A stretch of 64,000 nucleotides of DNA from Poecilobothrus nobilitatus (taxonomy: Eukaryota; Arthropoda; Insecta; Diptera; Dolichopodidae): positions 246,227,825 to 246,291,824 of the forward strand of contig OX352774.1 of assembly GCA_947095535.1 (NCBI GenBank), in the 5' to 3' direction. Positions within the stretch are counted from its first letter, which is position 1. Every line of letters begins with the position of its first letter. Made by a program: the position numbers and the translations under genes. The notes under the pieces are model-generated. The model saw nothing but the letters and a program-made list of their open reading frames with translations. It had not been told where the DNA came from and ran no database searches. This document shows, in pieces, positions 39,837 to 55,525 of this stretch.

Positions 39837-42800
39837 TTTCTTCAATTACCTTGGCAGCTACTTGAAGGATTTTGAATGTAAACTAATTAATCCAGTAGTT
39901 GACTTTTAATTTATAGTCTATTAAAAATTGCTGGGAAACTGAACAATATTTGAATTCATATTCTATCGATATAAATAGCAATTATTTAATTGGATAAACC
40001 ATATAAATAATTTAGTATAAGGAAAATTTCTTAAAATCATAAAGAACGTATATATTAAATATGCATATATGCATACAATAAATGTGTAGTTTAAAATAAT
40101 GAAATGACATAAATAATTTTTTTTTTTAATAAAAGTGATTAAAAAATCGTTAATTTTTTTGTTTGTTTTTTGTTTGTTCTTTTTCATTTTTATTATGGTT
40201 TATCAAAAAATTATCGATTTAATTTAAATTTTCTTGTATTTTCTTTATAAATATTTCTTTTTTTTTTCATATTTGATTAATAATTTAACAATATTCTTAA
40301 AGGATATTCATATTAGTTATATGTACTGATATATATACAAAATTTAGTGAAAAATTAATGAGAAAAATATAATGAAAAGTATTGTAATTACAGTATATAT
40401 ATATAGTATATATATATATATATATCTACGTTATATATATCTAAAATATTTGAAATTTGAATTTTGATTTGAATGTCGTTATTACAAGCATATTTTAGGC
40501 ATAAAATTAAGAATAAATACATTTTTATAAATGAAAACATACATTTAAGTTACATATAAAGTTTAATATATGTATAAGCAGCTTTGGCAAAAATTAAATT
40601 GAAACGAATTGTTTAAAAAAAAATGTAGTTTACAAATTAAAAACTACTATTACTATTATTATTACTACTACTACCATTAAATATAAAAAAAAGTAACATC
40701 CTTTTAAACTATTTCCAATTGTCGAAATGTTAATGTAATCATTAAAAAGAATCATTATACATGGCGTGAAATTATATTACATATTTTCAAGTACTCAGAA
40801 TTTTTTGACTAACAACTAAATAATAGATGGATTCAACAGTGGCTGTAAAAATAATTTAAGGTCATTTATATACAAAAATTCAAAAGAATCACGTAATATC
40901 TAAGATATTACAGTAAAATATTTTTACTTGATCTTAAGAGGAGGTGAAGGTCTTTTTATACTAAATATATATTTTAAGGTATTTTTTGACTGTATATATT
41001 ATAATATAAAAAAGTAGACATCTGGTCATACTAAAACTGTATTAGTTGAAATGATGATTCTGGTAATTGAGTTTTTATAACTATTTTGTATTATTTTTTT
41101 TTTTTTTTCCTTTTCATCCTTATAATTTTTATTAAAAGGTTTTTTATGCTTTTTTCTTTCGCTTTCTTTTCTAAATTTCAAAAAGTTAAGATATTATTAT
41201 GGCGAATTGCTCTTAAAATTATAATATTTTTTTTTTTTTTAATTTATGAATAAAATTGAACTTAAGTGGCAATTTTTAGAATTTTAAGTATATATATACT
41301 CGAAAATTGTAGACATTGTACTAAAAAAAACAAAAGTGTTTACTTTGAAAATGTATATATATTTTTTAAATGTTTTAAGGCAAATTATCTTTAAAAAGTA
41401 ATTGATTTTTTTTCAAATAGGTATAGGATTATTTTGTAAACCAAATAGATATTAAAATTTTTTTTTAAATTTATCTACCAAAAAATTTTGTAGGTGGTTT
41501 TGATTTGATAAATTTTTTTTTTTAAACATAGGTATCCTTAGTCTATTTTGAAAAAAAAAAAAAAAAATGCGCTGTATAGAATATAAAATGTAAATTAGTT
41601 ACGATTTATTTATAATTTCAGTGATATTTTTCAATTTTCTCGTCAAAATTTTGTCACTTTTAAATTTTAAAAATAATTAATAAAAGAGTTGAGTTTTCGG
41701 TGGTCGGTGAGTTTTCGGTTTTTGACACTCAGAATAAATGCACGTGATTCTTCCGGATAGTGTTGGATTTTAACTAATTAAACTAAACCACCCGCTTTTT
41801 ACAGTACAGTCAAATGTACAGTTTGCTTTACTGGATAGGGATGTGAGAGGGATTCTTGGGAAAAAAGGATTTAAGAAAAATATTTGGGATTATGAAGGAT
41901 AGATAAGAAAATTTGGAAAAAACAATAGCTTAACTACTTCTTAAAATAGAAAATTTCCGCTAAATCTATACGTATATTTATATAATATTGTTTTAATAAC
42001 ATTAAAATTATCTTATATATATGGTATAAAAATAATTCCTATAAAAAATTTTTTTCTCTTGTATTCAAAATTTATGTCATTTCTAAAGATAAAAGGAGAA
42101 AGCACATAATTTTTCTATAATAGAATATTTTTTTTTTATAAATAGATATATATATAGTTAATAAATTAAAATAATACAATAGATTTTATTTTTAATAAAG
42201 ATGATAATGATAGTAATAATTGGGTACTTAAATAAAAGCATTTACAATTTTCAAAGAGTTATAGTGTAAAATATATAGTCTTTGTTTTTCTTAGAATTCT
42301 AAATATAGTTTTTACATATATACAGACATTTGTTGTTATAACATCCTTTTGTTGGTTTTTTTTTTTTTTGTTATTAAATGTTCTTCCCCATACCAGGTAT
42401 TATAAAAAGATAAATTGTATATATAAATAAAATCGATTTTCTATTGTTTTTCTTGTTCTATATAATTTCTAAAGATATTATAAACTATTATATGGGTTTT
42501 GTAATAAATAATGAATAGTAAAAAAATTTGAAGTGATTTTGATTGATTTTGATATTATATCTATTATACTTGTACTATAAAAGTGATATTGTTATTTTAA
42601 AAAAATAATTTGCTATAAATTAGTATGACGATTATTTTATTTATATGTGATCTGGAACTTAGTTAATAATCTAATACAGTTCATATAGGTTCATTGGAGC
42701 AGAGCTCAATAGTTAGCTATAGTTGTTCTCTATTACAAAAATAAAAACTGTTTCTTATTTTAATAGAGCAAATATCAAACAATAATAATAAAATTGTTAT

Positions 42801-45800
42801 AAATTCTTCATCATCTAGATAGCTTTAATGAGATATAAAACTAGAATGTCGGAATTTCAATTAAGATGAATTGTTTTGAAATTTCAATAAAAACTTATAA
42901 TTTTATCTTTCTGATTTTCAACTTAATCATTATTCTTTATTTCTATAATTTGTATTATTCGATTGTGGAAAGAATATCAAATTAATAAATTTTAATTGAA
43001 GCTTAAATATCACAGGCATTTATGTAATAAAACTTATAATGGGTGCTTTTATTGTAAGCGTTCAAAAAGTTCATTACATCGTAGGAGATTTTAAAAAAGC
43101 ATTGTATTGCTGACTTTTATAGTATCGGATTATAAACTACCAGCATTTAAAAGCCGTGCGACTTGGATTAATTGTTTCCAAACAAAATTTATAGAGCTGG
43201 TTAAGATGTTTTCAATGACCCCTCACATTTGCACATGCTGGTATAAATATTGAAATCCCCATACAACTTATAAAGGACTAAAAGGGCTTTTGAAATCGAA
43301 AAAATTAACTTTATCAAATTCCATTTATCAAAGCAATTCTAAAAGTACTTCATCTTTTTGATACGAAGTGGTTTCGTACGCTGTTGTTAGAAGCAGCTTT
43401 ATAAATATATAAAATATTTACATGTTGTGGTTGTGATGGAAGGAAGCGACTATTCATGAAGTGATTAAACATTTTTAATAATTGAAAGACTATTTTGTTT
43501 TTTTTGTGTAAATGCAATTAAAACAAAAAAAATTAAATTTTTTTACCATTTTTGTTAAAAGCAATAAGATAAAGTTTCCTACTTAATGAAGTGAATTTAA
43601 CTCTATAACAAAAAATGTTTAATACATATTTTAAATATACATGATTTATGATTTACATACAAATTTTCATATTATGTTAATTTACATAAGGAGACGGTGG
43701 TAAAAACTTGTTGTTTGGAAATATGATATTTTTGAAATATTTTTTGTCAAATAAAATTCGAATTTTTATTTATCTTTATTATAGATTATATACTTTAAAA
43801 TTGTAGAATTATTTAAAAAAAAAAAAAAAAAACAAACTTTAAAAATTTGTTGTTGAAGAAATTTAATAAAAAATAAAAAAATATAATTAAATTTAATAAA
43901 ATTAATTGCTTTTTGTAAAAACTTAAAAAAAATTCGAAAACTTTAAATTTTCTATATATACATATTAGATTAAAAAAAAACAAAATTTTTACTTTGATTT
44001 ATTAAAAAGTTTTGGGTATATTTTTGTTTTAAAATTTTATCCCTGTTTTTAAATTTTTTTTTTTACATATGTACAACTATAATATGTATATCTACATCTA
44101 CATATGTATATTATATATGTACTTATGTATATAAAAATATTTACATGGCATATGAATAAATATAAGAAGTTATATTTTTTGTGGTTCTAATTTCATTGAT
44201 GGAAAGGCTTTTGTTTTTTTTTTTCTTTGTAAATTTTTACATATATTCCAACCTTTTTTTTATATTTTTATTCTTTTTCATTCATTTATCATAATTCATT
44301 CATTCGTTAGTTTGTTATTTGAAGACCTACTGTAAGTGAAGAATGGATGATAGAAAACAGAAAAAAAAAACTCTAAAATGACAGGTAAACACTTCAAAAT
44401 ATGCATATATATATCTGTATATAGAAGTATAAAATACATTTATACAGATATAAGTTTGAAAAGAAAATTTTAAAAATTTTCAGCAAGTTTATATATAAGC
44501 AATTTATTATGATCACAAAACAAAAAAAAAAAAAAAAAAGAAACGAAACATTATAAAAGAAAACCACAATAAGGATAATTGAAGGTTTTATATATATGTA
44601 TTTACTAAGGTTCCTCCGAAAAGGAAAGGTGAATAATGTAAAATTATTTAATTTAAAAAAAAAGAAAAAAAATGTTTAATGTTTTTATCTTTATTCGCAA
44701 TTTTTGAAAATTTATAATATATTGTATCTATATTAGTAAAATTTGTTCAAATCTTTTAACTTAATTAAATTTTATGTGTTAACTAACATTGTGATATTGC
44801 ACCTTTAGTTTAAAAATTTTTTAATACCGTACAATTATTTATTTTTTTAAATTTGTTATGACAAGTTTCACGTATTAAATATAAATTATAATATTTTAAT
44901 TTTTTTTTTTTTTGATATTACAAATAAAATTGATATTGATATTACAAATAAAATTCAATTTTTTCCATATTAAATTCAACTTTATACAAATACAACGTCA
45001 CTTTATTTTTCTAATATCCCTGTGCTAAAAATTTAGTACAGAACAGAATAGAAAATTAATTGATTAGCAGGCATTTTTTTTTTTTATATTGAGCTTCAAT
45101 TTAAACTTGTTAAGCTTCATTATGAAAATTTTTCTATTTATAAATTTGAATTTTAGATTTTTTTTTTCAAACACCTTTGCATTTACTACCCATAGGTATC
45201 CGTATATTTAATATAATGTTATGTACATATATATGCTTTTAAGTATTACCAATAAATTATCATAAATATATAATTATGTACATTTATAACTTTGTATTCA
45301 TGAGTAAAAAAAAAATCATATAAATATTTAAGTATATATTTATATTCATATATACACGAATACGTATAGTATAAAGCGCAACGTAGTGAATTATTTTTCT
45401 TTAAATATTAAAAAAAAAAAAACAGCAAGGAAAAAAACCCATTTAAAATAATGAAATTCAGTTTTCATGCCGTTATTTAAAAAAAAAAAAAAAGTTTTGT
45501 TTGTTTTATGTTTTTTTTTTTTTGCATTTTTTATTTAGTTTTTTTTACAATGAAGGTCACGTTCATGGCATTTTTTTTTTTTAATTCTGTGTACTATTAT
45601 GACGAGGACGATTACAACTGTGCTAACATTCAAATACTATATGCATCATATATGTATATAATTGTATAAAACGAATGAGTGAACGATTTCAACTGACGTA
45701 AAAACAAAAAGGATACAAAAAAAAAAACAGCAAATACATAATTTTTTATGTACTGCAAAAATAATAAAAAGAAAACATAGAGTAAAGAAACAATTTAACT

Positions 45801-48800
45801 TAAAGGATTTTTATTTTTTCGTTTTTCGTTTCGTTTCATTTCTTCAATTCTTGTAAAATTCCCCATATAGTTATATAGTATATAGTAGTAATGTGACGCT
45901 ACTATTAAGCTTTTAATAATTTAAGAAGGATATACATATAATTTTTATTCACAAAATATGTATATGCATGCATACATATGTATGTATATATTATGAATTT
46001 ATGTAAAGGTTTTAAAAGTCGATTATCGATTGTTAGGCTAGGCTATATATATATATATATATATACATGTAGTACTTATATATTATTTTGTATATAGGGT
46101 TAAAAATATTTTTTCTTGGGGGCTTTATTAAAAACACAAGCTGCTGCCAGAATGTCTACAATTGATATTTCTTGTCATTTGATTTTTTTTTTTTTTTTTT
46201 TTTTATTGTATTTCAATGCCAAAATGAAGGCGGATGGACGGGTGACCTAACTTTTAAATGTTTTTTTTTTATTGTAGTTTTTTAATTAACTTTTGCTGTA
46301 TTTAATTTAATTTTGTTTTTGATTTTTCTTTTTAAAAGATTTTGGCCTTTAATAATTATTAATTTGACATTGTAATGGTAAAGGGAATAAAATAAAAAGA
46401 AATATTACTTGTCAAATAAAACAAAATTTAATAAAAATTAATGTAACATTAAAAGTCTACCCATTTCTAATTTAAACAAATTAAATTTTTAGTACAAGCA
46501 ATTAATTATCATACGACGTTTAATTTAAAAGACTTATTAAATAAGTAAATATAAATTATTTTGGGCTCTAAATTTTATACAATAGTTTCTTAGAGATTTA
46601 AATTTATATTATGGTAAATTTATATCGAAGATTTTTGTATAATGTATACTCAAATATTTTTGTACAATGATTTAATCGTTGTTTCGTCCTTGTTCAATTC
46701 TATTGGATTATAGAATTTTGCAAGCTGCGATAATTTTATACTAAAGATAATATTCAATTTATTTAAGGATTAAATTAAATTTGATAAATAATGATTTAAA
46801 TGAAAAATAAAAAAAAAAAAAACATTTAAAACAATATCATTTTTTCAGTACATTGTGCAATTTTGTTTTTTTTTTTTTTTTTTAAATTTCTTATTTTCAA
46901 TTCGATTAATCATCATTGAATAATAAAAATCTATCAGTCAATTGTTTTTTTATTTTGTTTTTTTAAATTTTATTTTCTATTTGAAAATAAATAATTTTTT
47001 TATTTTTATAAAGACCGTGTCATCCTGTCTAAATAATTTTCCAATTATCCAAGTGTCCTTATGTTATAAGTTATCTGTTTATATCTTTTTATATACTTGT
47101 ATACAAACAAAATTTTATGTAAAGGTTTGAAAAGAAGAGAATAATAATAAAATTTGTTGTTTGTTAGTTGATATATGTATCTAATAAAATAAATTATGTT
47201 TGCACAGATAATATCTATTAATCTTAATTCTAAAATATTGAAAAATGAATTATGTTATAGAAAACATTAGGTACATACATACACAGTTATAGAATTTCCA
47301 GATAATATTTATTTTTAATGATTTAAAATATATGTATTATAAACAAGCAAAATCTATCCTTTGTATCCTTTGACATAAAATTCATATAGGATTCAAAAAT
47401 AAGGAATTAGAAAAACAGTACACGAAATATGTCGCTGTTACAACAGAATGTGTGTATTATTTTTATATAGGATTTCGATTCTGAAGTTACACACAGTAGT
47501 AAAATCCTAACCTTACTAAGTTATATTAATTGTTTTAGAGCACAAACTGTTTTACACATATTACAGGATTACAAATATTATACATTTTTTAATACACAAT
47601 AGCAGAATTATTTAAAGTATACTTATTTAAGAATATTTAGTATGACTCTGACATTAGTCTATATTTTAACATTAAAGATATTAAAAAAAAAAAGAAATGC
47701 ATGTATAAATTAACATATAATTTTTAGAAAATTTAAAATAAAGAAAAATTTTTAATATTAATTTAATATTGTACTTTATTAAACTTTATATATTCGTTCG
47801 TTCATGTGTTAACAAAATTTCCATATATATACATACGTAAATCTAATTAAAAAAATAATATTGAAGAAAAAACATTTTTGCAGTTAATTTTTCTTAATTT
47901 TCCCCATAAAATTTACTATACCAAAATAAAAGAATTTTTGACATTCAAAATTTTGACAGAATTATTTGAGTTTGTCAACAATTTAGATGATGGCAATTTA
48001 AATAGAAATTGAAGCAAAACAATCGCTTAGAGATTTATTATTTTAGTTTTATATAAAACACAAAAGAAAAAATCGTAGATTGTATTTACATTGAATGTTT
48101 TTTGTTATAAATCAATTCGTATATATTTTTAGAAAGTTTTTACTCAATAGTAATTTATAATTTTATTGCTTTCTAGCCATGATAGGGGCTAGATAAAATT
48201 TTGGCATATACTTACTTATATTCAACACACTTTATGTGAAAATTTTACTTCGGTACGTCAAAATTTAATTTTGCCCCGAGTAAAGAGTTATCGTGTTCAT
48301 ATAGCACACGGCCTTAAATTATTATTTATTAAAAGTCCCGCATCTCGTCATAAATGACAGTATAATTAAATAAATATAAAATGTATTACTTTTTAGAATC
48401 AAATTGTTTTATGCATTTGCATTAAATGCACAATGCACATGTAGTTTTTTTTAAAGATTTTTATAATTAATTTGAAAAAAATCATAATAAAGTGTGGTTT
48501 ACAAACGTCAAAAGCGAAATTTTTTATGTCTTTAATCGATTTCACTATATGATTTCACAAATAAGAAATTTATAGCAAAATGGCAACACTATAGAAAATG
48601 ATGATTACACACAGAACTGAAGTCAGATATATTATGTATTACATAAAAATTATATATACATATATATAACTATTTTAAATTTATTAATTCAATTCAATAT
48701 TATCTTCTTGAAAATATGCTTTTTTTACGAATTCATATTTTAATATATATACTACCTTGGGTTCATTAATTTTTTGCCCATCTTAACCATATAGAATTAA

Positions 48801-51800
48801 TTTTTTTTTTTTTTCTTATATTAAAATAAATTGTTTTTTTTTCTTTAATTGATAATAAATTGTTAATATTTCTTTCATTTATTCATAAATTTGTCGAAAA
48901 AATTTTCTAAAGAAATTAATTTAAAAAAAGAGATCTGGAAATAAAAAAAAATTATTAGATTTTTATTTACTTTTACTTATTTGTAAATGAATCAGTGATT
49001 TTCAAAATAATTTTGCTGAGTTAAAAAAAAATAAAACATTAAAAATAAGATTAAAAACTAGTTTCATTTATTTTTTTCGAGAATATACTTACAATAAAAG
49101 GAAAAAGAAGCAACAAAGTATTGAGAGTAGCTTTTCGTTTATGTTCGAGGGTATTTAAATAATGAAAATATTTTTTATTTATAAGATAGATTTTCTTGTA
49201 TCTGTTTCGTTCAACATTCATTTTTAAATTTCAGTAAACCTAGAGGAAACACAAAGTCTATTTCTTTTTTTATATAAATGGAACTAAGTTCAATTTTCTT
49301 TTTTTTAGTAATTCGTCGACTGAACCTTTTTATGTAACACTATCATATGTCATAAGAAATCTTCAAAATAGCAACACGTTTTCAATAAGAGTTTTTTTAA
49401 GTTAAATTGACAATAATATGAAGAGATGTAATTAATTGATTATTCGGAGTTATACCACATGTTGAAAACATTATCATCATTAATTCCAAAAATTAACTTT
49501 TCTTAGAAAAAAATATGCTCCATTTAAATTATGTTGAAAATAAAATTCTATAGAAATATGTTATAAATATAAAAAATCAAAAATTCCTTAGAAAAGATTT
49601 TGAACTAATGTTTAATAATAAATAAAATTATACAAAAAACTTTTAAATAAAATAAATACATATATATGTATAAATAAATACATATATATGTATGTAATTT
49701 TTTTTTTTCATAATTTTTATTAAAAATTTAATTCCTTAAAGATTTGTCCTGTTCAAATATAAATCAAGAGTAATAACAATAATAATAATATAAAACATTT
49801 AAATAAAAAATGAAAAGCTTCTAAAATAAAGTAAAAGTCATCGACAAATCCTTGAAACTATATTTACCCTTAAAGTCTTAATATATATTTTATTTGTAAA
49901 TATATGCATATATAAATAAAAATAATAATAAAAAATCATAATAATATAAAGTAATAATAACAATAATTTAGTAAAAGAAAAACAATGTCTATTATATTGA
50001 ATAGAAGAAAATTGTAGACTGTATAAAGATAGAATGAAATGAAATGGAATAGAATATGACTTTTTTGTTTTTCTTAATTTTTTTTTTTAATTTTTTTTTT
50101 TTCATCTTTAAGATGAAAAACTTTTTAATTTTTATTTTATCTTAAGATTTTCCTATATCTTGAGGGATATACAGATGTTTTTTTTTTTTCTGGGATTTTC
50201 TTTTCAACTTCTGTTAAATATAGGTTTTGGGTTTCTTTATGTTGAGTTGTTTTACTCTTCCATTGAATTTTTTTATTTTTTTTTTTTCCTTAGAACATGA
50301 TGAAACCAAAAGATCATAATAAATATTGTCAGTTTCTTAAAACAAATTATTTAGTTTTACCTTTTATATTTTTTTTTGCCTTCATCATTGTTTGCTTTCA
50401 TTTTTATAAGCAGTTTGTTGTTTGAATAAAATATTTTTCTTATATTATCTATGTATATATATTTGCAATGGAAAACACATATTTTATTTAGTTTTTTTGT
50501 ATGTATTATTTATTATTTTTTTTTTTTTTGCTTTTTAAAATGTTAAAAAAACTTAAAAAAAAAAAAAAATAAAAAAAAAAGACTAAAATAACATGGCAAA
50601 GTAATGTAATGTATCCGACCTTTTGATAAAGATTAAGCGAAAATGATAAATATTTGTTGACGACCTCTTTTTATCTCCTACTCATAATTTTATGCCTTCT
50701 TTTCTTCTTTTGCGCCATTTTATTTCATATTTTTTTAAGAATTTTCACAAAAGCAAAATAACTGAAAACCATATTACAATGCAAACCACATAAGGATGAA
50801 AACTATATTATGATGATATGAAGAACAAGAAAAGTTTCCTTTTATTTTTCAATGTAAATGAAAATGGTGTATATTATATACGGATGAAAAATAAAACTTA
50901 AGCTAGATGTGATGAAGAGCGCAAAATTTCATAAAAGAAAATTATTAAGGCTGAAATCACTTATTGCAAAATGAAACGAAACGATAAAATTTAAGAATTT
51001 CCCAATACATCAACAATAAAAAAAAAAAAGGAAAATTAACTTTAATTGAAGTCATAAAATAAAAAAAATATTTAGTTTTAGAAAATTTGAAACCTTTAAA
51101 AATTTGCCTTTGTAATTTTTTTCGAAATTTTTTAAAACCTTACGACAAAAAGTGTTTTAAAAAGAAAAAAAAAGCTTAAATTTTCCTTTCTTTAAAATTT
51201 TGTTATTAGCACGGTTATATAATAATAATAAATTGATTTTATGGTTTTATTAAATTGAACATAAAAAAATGTTTAAAAATTTGAGTTTTTAGTTAAAATG
51301 AAACTGTAAATTAAATAAACAATTTTTTTTTGACAAAAGTAATTTAATAGGACTATACCTAAGACTCCGTGAATTAACGATAAACGAAATAACTCCTTTT
51401 ATTTTCTAATATCTAAAAAAAAAATGTATAAAGTCCAAAAAATTTGAGTTCTTATTTCATAATTGATTCATAATTCATACCCAAAAAGAAATAAAGGTCC
51501 AAAGTAATATCAAGAAATTTCTCCTAATTTTTTTTCATGTGTATTTCAACCATAAAGCACTTAGATAAGTGGTGATGATACTGCTTGAATTTCAACTCTA
51601 AAATTATTCCTTTACTATATTAGAAAAGTTTTACTATTTTAGAAAAGTGAATTTAAACACCATCAAATCTTTTTGAAGTTTTAATGCATTGTATTTTATT
51701 ACGTTACAAATTCAAAACATTTAAATGAAACAAAGCTCCAAATTGGAGTTTGATTTCGCCCAGAATCCAAAGATAAATTCTTCGCCTTTTCTTCTTTTTA

Positions 51801-52493
51801 GACGTTATTTCTCCTATACTTAGTTAAAAATCTAACACTAAAAAATGATTTTTTCAAATCATTTAAATAATGAATATTAAAAAATTTTAAACTTTATTCT
51901 AATAATTTAAAAAATTCAAAATTATATTACCCTTCATCTAAAGTTTTATTACGAATATTTTTAAGTCAAATTATAATAAAAGCATATTAAAAATAAAAAT
52001 TTAACCAAATATATGCAAAATTTGTATAAGAATGTTGTAAAAGAATTTTTTTTTGTTTTTTAACGGAAACTTTTAGAAGAAAAATTATCACAATTTTTCA
52101 TTTTTCATATTTTTTATTTTATTTTATATATATAAAATTCTTAATTTCATGTTAAGTTCGTAGTTATCAAAAAACCTTAAACTTTGTAGTTTTTTAGAAA
52201 AGTTTTTTAAATAATTATTTCGTGTTTTTTTTTTCTTAAAAGTTATCTTTTTCTCAAATGAGTGATTTTATAATTTAACAACACTTAAGGTATATGTATA
52301 TATTTTTACATAAAGCACATAAAGGAATTATATTAACCTTTGCTTAGTATTATAGTATTTAAAGTAACTTAAATTTAAAAAAAAAAAAAAATGCATAAAC
52401 AAATATTGAACACCCACAATTGAGAGTTATGATTCGTAAATCAGGAAAAATTAAGCAATTATTAAAACCACAAATAATGAAAATGACTTAAAT
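39837..52493. other. 12.6 kb of AT-rich DNA without recognisable genes
   Basis: Long A/T runs and microsatellites: (TA)n at about 40396-40425 and 46044-46065, TAC/TAT triplets at 40646-40676, and T runs at 46182-46204. Less AT-rich islands at 41690-41900, 43030-43450 and 48170-48370 have no long frame, no TIR and no match I recognise; they may be old repeat fragments. TATGTACATATA-type tracts are frequent. No exon, tRNA or rRNA is seen. Confidence 0.6.
46044..46065. repeat. (AT)n microsatellite
   Basis: Uninterrupted TA dinucleotides, about 11 units. Confidence 0.85.
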
Positions 52494-53364
52494 ATAGAAG
52501 GTGTTAAGAAGTAGAAGATCACAAAGAAAAGAGGTGGTAGAGGATGTCGAAACAAGTAAAAAATTGTTCCAAAGAGGTAGGGAGCTTTCTACTCTTCAAA
52601 GTTTCCAAGATAACGGTTTTCAAAGCATTATCAATAAGTTTTTAAAAATTTAATAATATCGTCAGCCGCTGCAGAACACAGAAGATTCGTTTAGATATCG
52701 ATAAACAGCTGAAACTATTAGCTTTTGTACTAATATCTCAATTTTCTCCTAGCATTAATAGGTGAATAATTATAAGCTTCTAAATTAAAAAAAAAAACAA
52801 AAATTAATTAATTAATTTTAATATTCAGTTTTTTCTCTTTTCCTTACATAAATTATTAGAATATCAAAAAAAAAACCCTTATTAACATATAATTTTTATC
52901 ACATTTTCTAACTTATCAAAATCATAACTTTAATTTTTGTACTCATAATTTTTATCATATATTTTAATGTCTTCGAGAAAATTAAATATCTTGTTCTTCA
53001 TTAAAATTTGGTTAAAAAATCTTTTTCCGATAAACGAATTATTTATGAAACATTAACTTTTTGATACTTTTTCAAATAAAAAGAAAACATATGGTTTTCA
53101 AATAAAAGCAAACAATTTATTTAACAAGACATTTACATTAAGATTTAAATATTAGTACAAAAGCTCATAGCTTCAGTTTTGTATCGACACCTAAACCAAT
53201 TTACAAGGTTGTGATATACAAGGGTGGAGATATTATTGTATTTTTAAAAATTTAATAAAAATACTTTAAAGGCCGTTATTTCGAAAATTGTTAAGAATAG
53301 ATCACCCCTTCGCAACAATTTTTTGCTTGTTTGGTGACTTTCCACTTCTCGACACCCTATATAA
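52494..53364. mobile_element. inverted pair of M1-family MITE relics
   Basis: 52494-52740 and the reverse complement of 53150-53364 align along most of their length: TATAGAAGGTGT/TATAGGGTGT, CAAG(T/C)AAAAAATTGTT, GATAACGGTTTTCAAAG/AATAACGGCCTTTAAAG, TTTTTAAAAATTTAATAATATC/TTTTTAAAAATACAATAATATC, and AGCTTTTGTACTAATAT. Both also share interior phrases with 17512-17754. A ~410-bp AT-rich spacer separates them. They may be two insertions in opposite orientation or one large foldback element. Confidence 0.72.
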
Positions 53365-55364
53365 AAAAAATATCGTATTAAATACGAAATAAAAACAAAT
53401 AATTTAAATTTACACGTATATGGATGGTACAAATTGAATGTATAAAATAAAAATAATATACATATACAACTTTATTTTCCAGCACATTAACAAAAATTGG
53501 TTAGACAGGATAATAGTATTATTGCTAATTTTATTATGATATAAAAATAAGGATTGAAATAAGGGTTAAGGGTTAATACAAAAATAAATTTTTCTAACTA
53601 AATAATATATGAAACTTTTTTAAATAACCTTTTAGTATAATTGTTATTTATATGATGTTTTTATGTGTTCTTGTGTTGGTAGAAAATATTGAAATTAGTT
53701 TTTTTTTTTTTTTTTTTATATTTGGTTTTTTTTTAGAAATTGTATAGAAATCGACAAAAGAAAAATCGCAATAATATAAATATTGATAGTAAATTTTTTT
53801 TTTTGTTTTGACAAGTTTAAAAAATAGCGTGAAGGAATTGTTGATATTTTTTATTTTAAATAAACTGAACTTTCCCCTCCCCCTTTTTCCCTCTTTAAAA
53901 TTGCAATTTTTGTTTATTAAGGGTTGTGTAAGTAATTTTGTTTTTGTTTTGGTATACATTTTGTTTTTAATTCCATATACATTTGATGTAATATGAGTAT
54001 ATGTAGTTAATGTTTTTATTAAACAGATTGTCAAGAGAGAGAATTTAAGGATACTTTTATGATTCTTTTGGGGAAAAATAGTTTTATTTTTTATTTTTTT
54101 TTAGTAAATTTAAAATATTAAAATTTTAATTTGGGAATAATAAGTATATAAGGTAAGGTATACAGATCGCGTATATAAGGTATATTATTGGTATATAAGT
54201 TTAAGGACATTTTTTTTCATTCAGATTAAGAGGCTAAACCTAACCCAAATTTGAATACTAAATCACCGAAAATTCTACAAAAAAAAACTTTTATTAAAGT
54301 TTCAATATTTTAGGGTTTATACTAAATTAATTGATCGAAAGATGATATACGTATCTACAAATTTTTTTTTTGAAGATGGTGCAAAAAAATGCTCAAAAAT
54401 TGTTTAATTGTCGGAAGCTTATTAACAATGATAAGAAATGTTCTTTTAAACCGATATGAAAACGGATAAAAAAAAAAATTAAACAAATTTAAAATTTAAT
54501 AATAAACATTTCATTCTTGTAGAAAATTTTATTATTTTCTATCATTAATAAACCAAAACAATGTATGTATTGTTAAATTTTTATAGCCAACGTCTGGATG
54601 TCATTTATTGTTAAAATCTGTTTTTTTTTTCTTGTGTATTTTGTTCATTTTTTTTTATGTCTGAAACTAAACTCCTACACTAAACTGAAAGACTACGGTA
54701 TTAAATTTAATAATTTGAAATAGTTGCGTACATTTTATATATTATATATTTATTTACGCTTTATATATTAATATATGGATATACATATATATATATATAT
54801 ATAAATCATATAAAGCAATTATAAATATACTTATATTTAATCATCTTAAAAGTTTCAAATTTGTTTTAATAAATAGAATTTAACAAAAATTAAAAAAAAA
54901 GTTTAACAAGGATTTTAATTAAGAAAAAAGAAAAAAATATGTATCTTTAAAAAGTTATTACACAAAAATAAATATAAATATACTTTACTGCTTTTTTCCT
55001 TCCTTTCTTTCTTATATATAGAAATAAAACAATGAGAATCAAAGTGTGCTTAATAGCAGAGGAAAATAGCAAAAAAAATAAAAAGTACCAACTTTTTCTA
55101 ATTAATATGTTTAACGAAATTTTCTTTATATTTTAAAAGAAGAACAAACAAACGAGAATATTATATAATTTTTTGTTTCCTTTCATAATTTCTGTAAATT
55201 TATAATACATATTTTAACTTCTTTAAAGAAAAAAAAATTATTTTTTTTCTTTTTCCTTATTCTAATAAATTTGAGGTAAAAGCGAGGGAATTTATAATAT
55301 TTATGCGATCCATTCTTAGTATGTACTTAGTTCCTTAATGAAGTTTGTTTAAAAATAAAAAAAA
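53365..55364. other. AT-rich DNA without genes
   Basis: A minus-strand 128-codon frame (53648-54034) is rich in Lys, Thr, Asn and Phe with poly-Lys. It overlaps an opposite-strand frame and shows no family motif, so it is not called. Otherwise A/T runs and a TATA microsatellite near 54783-54803. Confidence 0.6.
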
Positions 55365-55525
55365 GGGCCCTCGGTAGCCTAGTGAGTATATAATAGCAGA
55401 GGGAGTGTGGATTCGAATGCTACACACGTCGTAAGAATAATTATCTCTTACGATATTTACAGCCACGTTTGAAAAGAAAAGATTGTGTAATTTCCTTGTC
55501 ACATTTATGTGTAGAAAAAAAAAAA
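55365..55525 (+). mobile_element. SINE family A, internally deleted copy
   Basis: GGGCCCTCGGTAGCCTAGTG head with an intact-looking A box, but about 20 bases of the usual A-to-B interval are missing. B-box region GATTCGAATGCTAC, body ACGATATTTACAGCCACG and A tail are present. Confidence 0.88.

Noticed and set aside
46044..46065. Possible regulatory TATA cluster
   Set aside because: Plain (TA)n microsatellite without any linked gene.
53648..54034. 128-codon open frame on the minus strand
   Set aside because: Lys/Thr/Asn/Phe-rich with poly-Lys, overlapped by an opposite-strand frame, no domain motif and no splice-site support; AT-rich chance frame.
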